Shown here one piece after another: positions 1 through 7,276 of a stretch of DNA of 11,936 bases. The notes under the pieces were generated by a model that saw nothing but the letters and a program-made list of their open reading frames with translations, was not told the origin of the DNA and searched no databases. Position 1 is the stretch's first letter. Every line of letters starts with the position of its first letter. This DNA is from an uncultured Prevotellaceae bacterium. GTDB lineage: Bacteria > Bacteroidota > Bacteroidia > Bacteroidales > Muribaculaceae. Where the stretch lies: positions 1-11,936 of the forward strand of contig CALDIG010000306.1 of the NCBI GenBank assembly GCA_937904375.1, read 5' to 3'. Made by a program: the position numbers and the translations under genes.

Positions 1-251
1 GCTTGTATTTGAGATGGTTGCAAATCACAAAATAAAAAGTGACGAAAACAGGAAATGCGATTAAGCGAGCCAATCAAGCTGACGAGTAAACGAGCTGACG
101 AGACAAGTGTCATGCTACTATACTACCATTGCCTTGTTTGCTTGTTCCTTGTCTGCTTGTTAGCTAAATTACCTTGCGAGCGTGAGCATTTTATATAATA
201 TTCAGTTGTTTTTTATTTTTGCAACACCCTCCGATAAACTCTCACCTATTT
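1..251. other. gene-free flank downstream of the efflux operon
   Basis: No convincing coding region lies here; the only open frames are antisense shadows running into the permease gene. It is the 3' flank of the minus-strand operon that ends at 252. I looked for a GC-rich hairpin followed by a T-run on the minus strand and found none, so the operon's terminator is not identified. The one structural feature is the imperfect inverted repeat listed separately. No TAnnTTTG promoter was found on either strand. Confidence 0.6.
69..164. repeat. imperfect inverted repeat built of CTTGT/CTCGT short units
   Basis: The left part (about 69-107) contains the 10-mer AGCTGACGAG twice (77-86 and 93-102 approximately). 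The right part (about 133-164) contains CTTGT four times at 7-8 nt spacing. The reverse complement of the right part aligns with the left part over about 30 nt (CAAGC.GAC.AG..AA.C.AGC), with most differences being G/A, which become G-U wobble pairs in RNA. About 25 nt separate the arms. It could fold as a long imperfect hairpin in the operon's 3' end. Its function is unknown. Confidence 0.45.
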
Positions 252-1349
252 TCAGTTCTGCTTTTTGTAGGTCAAAGCCGCTCCTATGTTCATCACTATG
301 GCGAAAATGATGAGGGCGAGGAAATTGTAGCGCATGTCGTAGAACGTTGCGCCTTTCAGGAACACTGAACGCATGATAGTCACGAAGTAGCGAGGCGGCA
401 GCAGGTAAGTGATATGTTGCGCCCATTGCGGCATCGACTCAATGGGGGTGAGCAGTCCGCTCATGAGCATAAACACCATCACAAAGAAGAACATGAAAAA
501 GATTGCCTGTTGCATCGTTGAGGAGATGTTGGAGGCTATGATCCCGAACCCCGAGATGGCTAGGATGAACAGGAAAGCTCCCGCATATATTACCGCCAGG
601 TTTCCCACCGCCGAGAGCCCATAAACCAGCCATGCCACAATCAACGCTATCGTGATTACCACCAGACCTGCCGCCCAGTAAATGATGAGCTTGGCGAGTG
701 TGAACGAGAATCGGCTCACTGGCGTCACATTGATTTGCTCAATGGTGCCTATCTCTTTCTCACTCACTAGATTAAGAGCCGGCAAGAATCCCGTGATGAT
801 AATCATGAGGATAATGAGCAGCGCAGGAATCATGAAATTGCGGTACTCAAGTGTGGGGTTGTAGCGGTTTTGAATGGTGAAAAGTTCGCCGCTATTACTG
901 GGAGAGGTCATGGCTCGCTGTTCTGCCACCGCTTGGCTGATGGTTTGTGCAAGATATTGCGCACCAATGCTTCCCTTGTTGGAATTTACGCTGTTGGCAC
1001 TGATGCTCAGTCGCTTGGGATTCTCCGTGAGCATCGTTTTCTCGTAGTCTTGAGGAATCTCCAGAATGACATCGACATTTCCTTTGTCGAGTTCACTCAT
1101 CGACACGTCAAATGCGCTCGTCACACTATGCAGGGTGAAATATTCGCTGGCATTGATTTTCTCGATGATGCGATTAGAGATTTGCGAATGGTCGCCATCG
1201 ACCACACTCACGTTCACGTGGCGCACGTCCATTGTGGTCACCCACGGCATCAACAGCATAACTATGAGAGGAAACATGACAACAAGTTTAGGGAGGAAAG
1301 AGTTGCGTCTAAACTGTAATATCTCTTTTTTAATGAGGACTTTTAGCAT
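252..1349 (-). CDS. ABC-2 type permease, YbhR-like (exporter subunit)
   Basis: A 365-residue inner-membrane subunit of an ABC exporter. The layout is typical of the long ABC-2 permease class: a short cytoplasmic N-terminus with an IKKEILQFRR segment, a first membrane helix at about residues 19-39, a large extracytoplasmic domain up to about 170, then five helices (about 172-194, 220-243, 249-272, 278-303 and 337-358). The cytoplasmic stretch SEKEIGTIEQINVTPV after the second helix matches the conserved ATPase-coupling segment of this family. The gene is last in the operon, 10 nt after the preceding permease; the two presumably form a heterodimer driven by the two upstream ATPases, as YbhS and YbhR do in E. 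coli. The substrate cannot be read from the sequence. The length is normal and the frame is intact. The ATG at 1347-1349 is the only sensible start. Confidence 0.88.
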   Translation of the reverse strand: MLKVLIKKEILQFRRNSFLPKLVVMFPLIVMLLMPWVTTMDVRHVNVSVVDGDHSQISNRIIEKINASEYFTLHSVTSAFDVSMSELDKGNVDVILEIPQDYEKTMLTENPKRLSISANSVNSNKGSIGAQYLAQTISQAVAEQRAMTSPSNSGELFTIQNRYNPTLEYRNFMIPALLIILMIIITGFLPALNLVSEKEIGTIEQINVTPVSRFSFTLAKLIIYWAAGLVVITIALIVAWLVYGLSAVGNLAVIYAGAFLFILAISGFGIIASNISSTMQQAIFFMFFFVMVFMLMSGLLTPIESMPQWAQHITYLLPPRYFVTIMRSVFLKGATFYDMRYNFLALIIFAIVMNIGAALTYKKQN

Positions 1350-1359
1350 GACAGTGGTT

Positions 1360-2454
1360 TTATTCTAATTTGTCTTTGAAATTTTTTAACGCTATGCCAA
1401 TGATGACGACAGTCATAATGCAAAGGATTATGAAATCCTTGAGCACGCCGATGAACCCTATGCCTTGAATCATGAGTTTGCGCATCGCATCGATGTACCA
1501 GCGAGCGGGAATGATTGATGACAAGGGTTGCAAAACTGATGGCATATTCTCCACAGGAAAGATAATACCCGAGAGAAACACGATGGGCATCAGCATGATG
1601 GCTGCAGAGATAAGCAAAGCCACCACCTGCTTTTTGGCTATGGTTGATACCAGCAGTCCCAATGCAAGCGCCAATGCGATATACACAAGCGACACCACGA
1701 TTATTGCTCCCAGGTTGCCACTCATGGGCACCTCAAGCACGTAGCGTGCCAGCAGCAGAACGCTTGTGAGGTTGATGCACGACAAGATAAAGTAGGGCAC
1801 CATCTTGGCAAGAATGATGCGCAAGGGTCTGACTGGCGACACCAGCAGCACGTCCATTGTTTCGGTTTCCTTCTCCCGCACTATCGACACAGAGGTCAGG
1901 ATGCCGCAAATCAATATAAATACCATTCCCATGATGCCTGGCACAAAGTTGAAAGCACTCTTCATCTGGGGGTTGAAGAGCATGTGGGTCTCGGGTATCA
2001 TGGCACTCGACATCTGGTTGGCAGCGAGGATGTTGGTGAGATAGCCAGCTCCCACTTGTGCGATATTAGTGTTGGAGGCGTCCATCACAAACTGCATGGC
2101 AGTCTCGCCGTTGCCGTTCAGCTTCCACTCGTTCAGCACTTTGTCGTAGTCATGGGCGAAAACCACCACGGCATCGGTCTTTCCAGAACGCAGATGCTGG
2201 TCTATCTCGCCCGCCTCTATCGCCCCTTGATAGGTGATATATGGGTTTGACGACAGTTTTTCTACGCTTTGCCTCACGCTCTCGCTCCAGTGCGGCACCA
2301 CAACAGCCACATTGATGTTATTGACTTCGGTGGAAATTGCGAAGCCAAAGAGCAGAATCTGCACCACTGGCATAAGCAGTGCTATGAGCATAGTGCGCGG
2401 GTCACGCAAGATGTGCAAAGTCTCTTTCTTGACAAATGATAAAAAACCAGTCAT
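1360..2454 (-). CDS. ABC-2 type permease, YbhS-like (exporter subunit)
   Basis: A 364-residue membrane subunit, paralogous to the following permease. The N-terminus VKKETLHILRDPRTMLIALL is the hallmark of the YbhS/YadH-type ABC-2 family (KE...RDP). One membrane helix lies at about 20-41, followed by an extracytoplasmic domain to about 170 and a five-helix bundle to the C-terminus. The coupling segment REKETETMDVLLVSPV follows the second helix, and an IIPARWYIDAMR motif precedes the last one. It is probably half of a permease heterodimer with the next gene. A 67-nt gap, the longest in the operon, separates it from the upstream ATPase gene and contains a heptamer repeat. The start is the ATG at 2452-2454. 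The transported compound is unknown; drug, bile-salt or cationic-compound export is plausible from the family. Confidence 0.88.
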   Translation of the reverse strand: MTGFLSFVKKETLHILRDPRTMLIALLMPVVQILLFGFAISTEVNNINVAVVVPHWSESVRQSVEKLSSNPYITYQGAIEAGEIDQHLRSGKTDAVVVFAHDYDKVLNEWKLNGNGETAMQFVMDASNTNIAQVGAGYLTNILAANQMSSAMIPETHMLFNPQMKSAFNFVPGIMGMVFILICGILTSVSIVREKETETMDVLLVSPVRPLRIILAKMVPYFILSCINLTSVLLLARYVLEVPMSGNLGAIIVVSLVYIALALALGLLVSTIAKKQVVALLISAAIMLMPIVFLSGIIFPVENMPSVLQPLSSIIPARWYIDAMRKLMIQGIGFIGVLKDFIILCIMTVVIIGIALKNFKDKLE

Positions 2455-2492
2455 GTCATTTATTCTTTATAAATACCATAAATACCGCTGTA

Positions 2493-2520
2493 TGCATTGT
2501 GCATTATGCATTGTGCATTT
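2493..2520. repeat. four tandem copies of the heptamer TGCATTN
   Basis: TGCATTG, TGCATTA, TGCATTG and TGCATTT follow one another with no gap in the only sizeable spacer of the operon, directly after the ATPase stop codon. On the transcribed strand each unit contains ATG, and the 7-nt period places ATGs in all three frames. The ATG at 2497-2495 opens a 13-codon frame that stops one base before the permease ATG. Short heptamer tandem repeats of this kind are also known in spacers of other bacteria; any role in translation here is conjecture. Confidence 0.8.
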
Positions 2521-2521
2521 T

Positions 2522-3283
2522 TTAATCTCCTCGTTTGGCTCCTCGTGCCAAAGTGCGGAACACTTCGTCCATCGAGGTGGCGTTATATTGTTGTTTCAGT
2601 TTTGTAGGCGTGTCGAGAGCTTTGATTTGTCCGTCAACCATCATCGACACACGGTGGCAGTATTCGGCCTCGTCCATGTAGTGTGTGGTGACAAAGATGG
2701 TGGTGCCCTCGCTCGAAGCCTGATAAATCATTTCCCAGAACTGGCGTCGGGTGATGGGGTCAACACCGCCCGTGGGTTCGTCGAGGAACACTATCTCTGG
2801 GCGATGAAGGGTGGCGACAGCAAATGCCAACTTCTGCTTCCAACCCAGTGGTAGCGAGCCGACTAAGGTGTCTCGCTCACTGGAAAATTCCAGTTTTTGC
2901 AGCATCTCGGTGGCACGACTGTAAACCTCCTTCTTACCGACACGATAGATGCCGCCAAAAAGCTGCATGTTCTCCATTACCGTGAGGTCGTCATAGAGCG
3001 AGAATCGCTGGCTCATGTAACCTATGTGGCTCTTGATTTTCTCGCCCTGCCGCATCACGTCAAAACCTGCTACTGTGCCGCTGCCACTGGTCGGAAAACT
3101 CAGTCCGCACAGCATGCGCATGGCTGTTGTCTTGCCTGCGCCGTTGGCACCGAGGAAGCCGAAAATCTCACCGCGTCTCACGTCAAAAGTGATGTGATCT
3201 ACTGCGGTAAATGTCCCAAACTGCTTGGTGAGGTCCTTAACCTGTATTATGTAGCTGTTGTGTGTAGATTCAATGTTGCTCAT
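2522..3283 (-). CDS. ABC transporter ATP-binding protein, equivalent to C-terminal half of YbhF
   Basis: A 253-residue nucleotide-binding subunit for the two permeases. Visible motifs are Walker A GANGAGKT at 45-52, Q-loop Gln92 in GYMSQRFSLY, Walker B ending IVFLDE with catalytic Glu169, D-loop GGVDP, and switch His201 in TTHYMDEAE. The ABC signature is not LSGGQ but LPLGWKQK (144-151). E. coli YbhF has the same kind of change (LPLGFKQR) in its second ATPase domain, which also supports the YbhF-family assignment. The gene overlaps the preceding ATPase gene by 14 nt in another frame, so translation is probably coupled. The start is the ATG at 3281-3283; an upstream extension would lie entirely within the neighbouring gene. 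It pairs with the product of the preceding gene to give one normal ATP site (its own Walker motifs plus the partner's LSGGM). Confidence 0.92.
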   Translation of the reverse strand: MSNIESTHNSYIIQVKDLTKQFGTFTAVDHITFDVRRGEIFGFLGANGAGKTTAMRMLCGLSFPTSGSGTVAGFDVMRQGEKIKSHIGYMSQRFSLYDDLTVMENMQLFGGIYRVGKKEVYSRATEMLQKLEFSSERDTLVGSLPLGWKQKLAFAVATLHRPEIVFLDEPTGGVDPITRRQFWEMIYQASSEGTTIFVTTHYMDEAEYCHRVSMMVDGQIKALDTPTKLKQQYNATSMDEVFRTLARGAKRGD

Positions 3284-4193
3284 TGCTCAGTAGTTTTATG
3301 AAAACATCTTCAATATCGGGAGTTATTGACTTAATCTCAATATCTTTGTGCCCTTTGTTCAGGAGCACTTGTTTCAGGACATCGGCGTTGAAGCCGTTGC
3401 CCGCAAGCAGGTGATGGTATTCGCCGGCGGTGTAGCTGTTGATTATGGTTTTGTTGCCGCGCAGGTCTTTCAAGAGGTTGTACATCTCATGTGATTTTAT
3501 GCCATATAGTGCCCCGTCAAATTTCTCAACCATATTGCTTGGAGAGTCGATGTCGAGAATCTTGCCGGTGTTGCACAGGGCGATGCGGTCGCAGCGGCTC
3601 GCCTCGTCCATGTAGGGCGTTGAGACGAGTATCGACAACCCTTGCTTCTTGAGGTTGTGGAGCATGTCCCAGAACTCGCTTCTTGAGACCGCATCCACAC
3701 CGGTGGTGGGTTCATCGAGGAAGAGTACCGACGGTTTGTGGATGAGTGCGCAGCTGAGTGCGAGTTTTTGCTTCATGCCTCCCGAGAGTTTGCCGGCGCG
3801 TCGTTTCTTGAACGGCTCAATTTGGCTGTAGATGGGAGCGACAAGGTCATAGTTCTGCTCTACAGTCACACCAAACAGGTTGGCAAAAAACTCCATGTTT
3901 TCTTCTATGGTTAAGTCGGGATATAATGAGAACTTACCAGGCATATATCCCACGACATTCCTGATTTTGCGGTAGTCCCGACCTATGTCTAGACCATCGA
4001 CGCTGGCAGTCCCCTCGTCGGCATTAAGTAGCGTGACCAGAATCTTGAACAATGTGGTTTTCCCGGCTCCATCAGGACCTATAAGTCCAAAAATCTCACC
4101 TCGTTGCACATCAAAAGTCACTTGGTCAAGTGCTTTTGCCTTACCATAGCTTTTGCTCAAACTGTTGATTTCTATTGCTTTATCTGTTGTCAT
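3270..4193 (-). CDS. ABC transporter ATP-binding protein, equivalent to N-terminal half of YbhF
   Basis: A 307-residue ATPase subunit with a C-terminal extension of about 90 residues after the core domain. Motifs: Walker A GPDGAGKT (39-46; the GPDG form is shared with YbhF domain 1), a normal signature LSGGMKQK (136-143), and Walker B VLFLDE with Glu161. Two catalytic positions are replaced: the Q-loop is GYMPGKF, with Gly86 where Gln is usual, and the H-loop is STPYMDEA, with Pro193 where the switch His is usual. I checked both codons (GGT and CCC). The site formed with the partner's abnormal signature is therefore predicted to hydrolyse ATP poorly or not at all. The start ATG is 4 nt after the adaptor's stop codon, consistent with one transcript. 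The C-terminal part may regulate or hold the dimer together, as the YbhF inter-domain linker would. Confidence 0.92.
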   Translation of the reverse strand: MTTDKAIEINSLSKSYGKAKALDQVTFDVQRGEIFGLIGPDGAGKTTLFKILVTLLNADEGTASVDGLDIGRDYRKIRNVVGYMPGKFSLYPDLTIEENMEFFANLFGVTVEQNYDLVAPIYSQIEPFKKRRAGKLSGGMKQKLALSCALIHKPSVLFLDEPTTGVDAVSRSEFWDMLHNLKKQGLSILVSTPYMDEASRCDRIALCNTGKILDIDSPSNMVEKFDGALYGIKSHEMYNLLKDLRGNKTIINSYTAGEYHHLLAGNGFNADVLKQVLLNKGHKDIEIKSITPDIEDVFIKLLSNEQH

Positions 4194-4197
4194 GTTG

Positions 4198-5256
4198 TCA
4201 TTTGATTTTCACTTTTCCCGAAAGTCCCAGTTTTATGTAACCATCGTTGGCGACAGCAATCTTCGCGGCATACACGAGGTTGGCCCGGCTGTCTTTGGTC
4301 TGTATAGTCTTTGGGGTGAACTCGCTCTCGCTCGAAATCCAGGCGATTCTTCCGTTATACTCTCGCGTCTTGCCTCCGCCAAAGTCGGCAATCACTGTCA
4401 CCTGCTGACCTAATTTTATGCTTTCGAGTTGGTCGCTGGTGAAGTAGGCTCGCAGATACACGTCATTCAGGTTGGCAACCTTGAACAGAGGTTTGCCAGG
4501 CACGGCATACTCGCCTTGCTGGGCATATTTTGAGAGTATCGTGCCTTTTACAGGTGAGGTGATGATAGAGTTTGACATTTGATGCTCAATGATGGATTTC
4601 TGTGCGTCGATGCCTCGTTTTTGAGCGTCAAGCCCTCTCTTCTGTGCGTCCACGCCCCTCATTTGCGCGTCGATGCCCTCTTTTTGAGCTGTGTAGCCGT
4701 CACTCTGGTTGTTGAGGCTTTGGTTGCTTGAGTTTATCTGGTCTTGCGTGGCAGTGAGTTGCTTTTGCAAGACAAGAATTTGATACTCAATGTCATCAAC
4801 TTGTTTTTGCGATGCCGCATTGTCCTTTAGCATTGCAGTGAATCGCGCTTTCTCCTTTTGGAGATTTGCAATTTGCTGCTTGATGCTTGCCACTTGATTC
4901 TCGAGGTTTAGGATGTGGCTTGAGGTGGCGTTCTGCGTGGAGCTGATTTGTTTCTTGTTCTCGCTCATCTGCTGCTTGCTGGCGTCAAGTTGGGCTTGTG
5001 TCGCCGTGAGATTGTCTTTGTTGGCGTCGAATTGCGCATTTTGGAACTCCATTTGTGTCATGTCGAGGTAGCCAAGTTGCGTGTCGGCATCCACTTCCAT
5101 GCCTTCCTCCACGTTCAGCGACATTATCTCGCCTGTGCCTCTTGCTGCAACTACCACTTCGGTGGCCTCAAAGGTGCCTGTTGCATCCCATTCGTCATCG
5201 TGACTGCATGCTGTAAGCAATAATGTGCCAACAGCAAAAAGATATAACTTTTTCAT
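4198..5256 (-). CDS. HlyD/YbhG-type periplasmic adaptor (membrane fusion) lipoprotein
   Basis: A 352-residue adaptor linking the ABC permease to the outer-membrane channel. The N-terminus is a lipoprotein signal, LLLTAC, with the lipid-carrying cysteine at position 17. Two halves of a lipoyl/biotinyl-like domain (about 27-66 and 228-265) flank a long helical hairpin (about 70-222) rich in Gln, Lys, Asp and Asn; a beta-barrel domain follows (about 265-352). The second helix contains a nearly perfect seven-residue repeat, K-x-G-[IVL]-D-A-Q, four times (192-219). The segment ITSPVKGTI just after the hairpin is typical of the family. The gene overlaps the channel gene by 4 nt (ATGA) and is followed 4 nt later by the first ATPase. 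The residues after Cys17 (S-H-D-D-E) are unusually acidic; see findings. Confidence 0.92.
   Translation of the reverse strand: MKKLYLFAVGTLLLTACSHDDEWDATGTFEATEVVVAARGTGEIMSLNVEEGMEVDADTQLGYLDMTQMEFQNAQFDANKDNLTATQAQLDASKQQMSENKKQISSTQNATSSHILNLENQVASIKQQIANLQKEKARFTAMLKDNAASQKQVDDIEYQILVLQKQLTATQDQINSSNQSLNNQSDGYTAQKEGIDAQMRGVDAQKRGLDAQKRGIDAQKSIIEHQMSNSIITSPVKGTILSKYAQQGEYAVPGKPLFKVANLNDVYLRAYFTSDQLESIKLGQQVTVIADFGGGKTREYNGRIAWISSESEFTPKTIQTKDSRANLVYAAKIAVANDGYIKLGLSGKVKIK
4600..4683 (-). repeat. four 21-bp repeats coding heptads in the adaptor hairpin
   Basis: Four consecutive 21-bp units encode KEGIDAQ, MRGVDAQ, KRGLDAQ and KRGIDAQ (adaptor residues 192-219), followed by a decayed fifth unit, KSIIEHQ. 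The period equals two turns of a coiled-coil helix, so adding or losing a unit would lengthen or shorten the hairpin without disturbing the register. The units differ at several bases, mostly third codon positions, so the expansion is not very recent. Confidence 0.85.
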
Positions 5257-6533
5257 TGGTTTACAGTATATTTTAAGTCGTAAATTGTTTTCAATAGCTC
5301 TATGTTGTGAATGATTTGAGTTTGTGCCGCGCTGTTCTCGTCGGTGATGCGCTCCACAAGTTTGTGAATGTCGATAACGCCGTTTCGGAGTTTCGACTCC
5401 TCGGCTTGCCTAACATCCTTCCTGAGCGACACTATTGTCGCATCGCTCTTGATGAGCTCTCGCAGGCGGGAAATATCGTCATTCTCACGGCTCGCCTCCA
5501 TCTGGTTGTTGAGCAGGAACACTTCGCGCTGCAGCTCGGCTTGCTGGCGTGAGGTTGCTAACTGGTTCAAGTTGGTCTTGCGGTCGTAGAGGCTGCTCAG
5601 GCTCCATGAAGCACGAATTCCCACTATGGCGTTGAATGACCATTTGCGGTTGAGCATATTTTCAAAGGTGTTGTATCCTGGATATCCATAGAACGCCTGT
5701 CCAAAAGCGCTTATCACTGGCATCACCGAGGCGTTGATGGCTTTCTTGCGGGCATCGAGGGTGGCAATCTTGGCATCAATGAGCTGCAGCTCGGGGCGAT
5801 TGCTTGCCAGTGAAGAAGGTTCTACTTGGCTGGGCTTTACGAGTTCCCTGTCGCCTATTGTTTCGCCAATGAGAATCCCGAGCATGTTTTTATAGCTGTC
5901 ACGAGTCCATTGCATCGTGGTCTTGCCCTGCTCCACAGTCATTATCTCAGCTCTTAGCATACTTTCGTCGGCACTCGTGGCAACGCCGTTTCTCACGTGC
6001 GACATCAGTTTGTCAAGATTTCCATTTAGCATCTCGAGCGTCATGTCGGTCTGCTTGATGCGGTCGTCCATGAGCAGCACACCAAAGAACAGCTCGTTGA
6101 TTCTCTTGTTCAGGCTGTAGAGGTCAATATCGGTCTGTGCTTTCTGTTCAATCTCCTGGGCTCTAGTGATGGCTTTTTGGCTGCTTACCTTCCCTCCGTC
6201 GAAGATTACCTGATTCACTTCGATCTGCACGCGGTATTGGTCTTTGGCGATGCCTTGCATGTCGAGACCGCCAGTCGAGAGCATTTCTCTCATCTGCTCG
6301 GGGAATGATGGTGTCTCATTTTGGTTTGACGCTTGTGCGCCTAGGGTCACTTGTGGCAACCAAGTGTGAATGAGTTTGTCGAGGGTGTAACTGCTGCTTT
6401 GCTCAATGAGGCCATACTGCTTGGCAAGAGGGTAGTTCTTCTGAGCAAGTTTATGGCACTGCTCAATGGTGAGTTGGGCATGCACCATGGTAAAACAGGC
6501 GAGGATTAATGATAAAGTGTAAATGCGTTTCAT
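5253..6533 (-). CDS. TolC/OprM-type outer membrane efflux protein
   Basis: A 426-residue protein of the outer membrane efflux protein family, the exit duct of the tripartite pump. The N-terminal signal peptide is followed by the usual first segment QLTIEQCHKLAQKNYPLAKQYG, which leads into long amphipathic helices; the two-fold repeat expected of the family can be followed (second half from about residue 240, RPELQLIDAKIATLDARKKAINA). Signal peptidase I cleavage after VHA (19/20) fits best. A weak lipobox-like LILAC at 9-13 is an alternative, since OprM relatives are often lipoproteins. The length is near the lower end for the family. It overlaps the regulator gene by 4 nt and the adaptor gene by 4 nt, so all three are translationally linked. 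Including the channel in the operon differs from E. coli ybhGFSR, which has no channel gene in the operon and presumably borrows a chromosomal TolC. Confidence 0.9.
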   Translation of the reverse strand: MKRIYTLSLILACFTMVHAQLTIEQCHKLAQKNYPLAKQYGLIEQSSSYTLDKLIHTWLPQVTLGAQASNQNETPSFPEQMREMLSTGGLDMQGIAKDQYRVQIEVNQVIFDGGKVSSQKAITRAQEIEQKAQTDIDLYSLNKRINELFFGVLLMDDRIKQTDMTLEMLNGNLDKLMSHVRNGVATSADESMLRAEIMTVEQGKTTMQWTRDSYKNMLGILIGETIGDRELVKPSQVEPSSLASNRPELQLIDAKIATLDARKKAINASVMPVISAFGQAFYGYPGYNTFENMLNRKWSFNAIVGIRASWSLSSLYDRKTNLNQLATSRQQAELQREVFLLNNQMEASRENDDISRLRELIKSDATIVSLRKDVRQAEESKLRNGVIDIHKLVERITDENSAAQTQIIHNIELLKTIYDLKYTVNQ

Positions 6534-7162
6534 TGCTTATTGGGTGTTAATCGTCGTGTGATTAATTCTATGTTCTCTTGTTTGCGTTGTTCAAGGAAGC
6601 TGTTGATTTCGCCAACTTCTTCTCCCACTACAGCTTGGTAGGCAGGATGAACAAGGAATGGGAACACGTTGAGCGACAGCATGTCGATTAATAAAGTAGG
6701 GGCATCAATGTTTGGTGTTATCTCTCCATTAGCTATCGCTATGTCGATGCTCTGTTGAAGCATTATGGTGAGTTCCCTCACATTGTTTACTAAAATAGGT
6801 TTAATGATGTCAATGCGGTCGGGGCGTGACACTATCTCTCTGATGACAAACAGGGGTAAATGTGGGTTTGCCATTACATAATTGAAATGAAGAGTGATGC
6901 CTTCTCTCACTCGCTCCAAAAGGGGCTTGTCGCTGTCGCTGAACAAGAGTCCTAAATTTGTTGCAACGTCACTGATGAAGTCGGTAAAGATGCGGCCAAA
7001 CAACTCCTCCTTGCACTTGAAATAGTAGTGGAGCATAGCGTGTGTCACGCCGGCTCGCTTTGCTATCGAGGTGGTGCGGGCTCCGTCATAGCCTTTGTCG
7101 AGAAATTCCTCCCTGGCGGCGTTGAGAATTGAGTTTTCTTTGTTATTCTGATGTTTCGTCAT
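6530..7162 (-). CDS. TetR-family transcriptional regulator of the efflux operon
   Basis: A 210-residue repressor-type regulator and first gene of the operon. The N-terminal helix-turn-helix is clear: ILNAAREEFLDKGYDGARTT, then SIAKRAGVTHAMLHYYFKCKEELF (about 12-55), followed by an all-helical ligand-binding and dimerisation domain (about 70-205). I start it at the ATG at 7160-7162 (MTKHQNNKE). An in-frame TTG 10 codons upstream would add the segment MQINNLNHFI, which looks like leader rather than protein. By analogy with CecR/YbiH next to ybhGFSR it should sense a pump substrate and repress its own operon. Matching palindromes in the leader and upstream of the promoter support autoregulation. 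The ligand cannot be predicted. Confidence 0.93.
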   Translation of the reverse strand: MTKHQNNKENSILNAAREEFLDKGYDGARTTSIAKRAGVTHAMLHYYFKCKEELFGRIFTDFISDVATNLGLLFSDSDKPLLERVREGITLHFNYVMANPHLPLFVIREIVSRPDRIDIIKPILVNNVRELTIMLQQSIDIAIANGEITPNIDAPTLLIDMLSLNVFPFLVHPAYQAVVGEEVGEINSFLEQRKQENIELITRRLTPNKQ

Positions 7163-7203
7163 AATAAAATGATTTAAATTGTTGATTTGCAATTAATAAT
7201 ATG

Positions 7204-7227
7204 TTTATTAACAAGATTGTTAATAAA
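7204..7227. promoter_or_regulatory. 24-bp palindrome, probable TetR-family operator O1
   Basis: Two perfectly complementary 11-bp arms (TTTATTAACAA and TTGTTAATAAA) flank a 2-bp centre. The site lies between the inferred leftward transcription start (about 7231) and the TetR start codon, where a bound repressor would block initiation or early elongation. Size and symmetry fit a TetR-family dimer site. The core TAACAA-N2-TTGTTA recurs at 7277-7290. Confidence 0.82.
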
Positions 7228-7237
7228 GTTTTCGGTG

Positions 7238-7269
7238 CAAAGATAATATACATTTTTTTAATGTGCAAG
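7238..7269 (-). promoter_or_regulatory. leftward Bacteroidota promoter of the efflux operon
   Basis: On the minus strand the -7 element is TATCTTTG (plus-strand 7238-7245, matching TAnnTTTG), and a CTTG -33 element (7266-7269) sits 20 nt upstream. Spacing and sequence match the primary sigma-factor consensus of Bacteroides-type bacteria. It gives a leader of about 70 nt that includes O1. Confidence 0.75.
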
Positions 7270-7276
7270 AAAATTC

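Noticed and set aside
870..1319. 149-codon open frame on the plus strand
   Set aside because: It lies entirely antisense to the ABC-2 permease gene, has no family resemblance and no promoter; it is a shadow of the real gene's codon pattern.
2234..2854. 206-codon open frame on the plus strand
   Set aside because: It covers the ends of two real minus-strand genes and the heptamer spacer, and its composition (runs of His and Cys) is unlike a protein; no start signals are present.
7163..7192. TTG-initiated N-terminal extension of the TetR gene
   Set aside because: The 10 extra residues (MQINNLNHFI) come from A/T-rich leader DNA near O1, and the ATG at 7160-7162 gives a normal TetR N-terminus.
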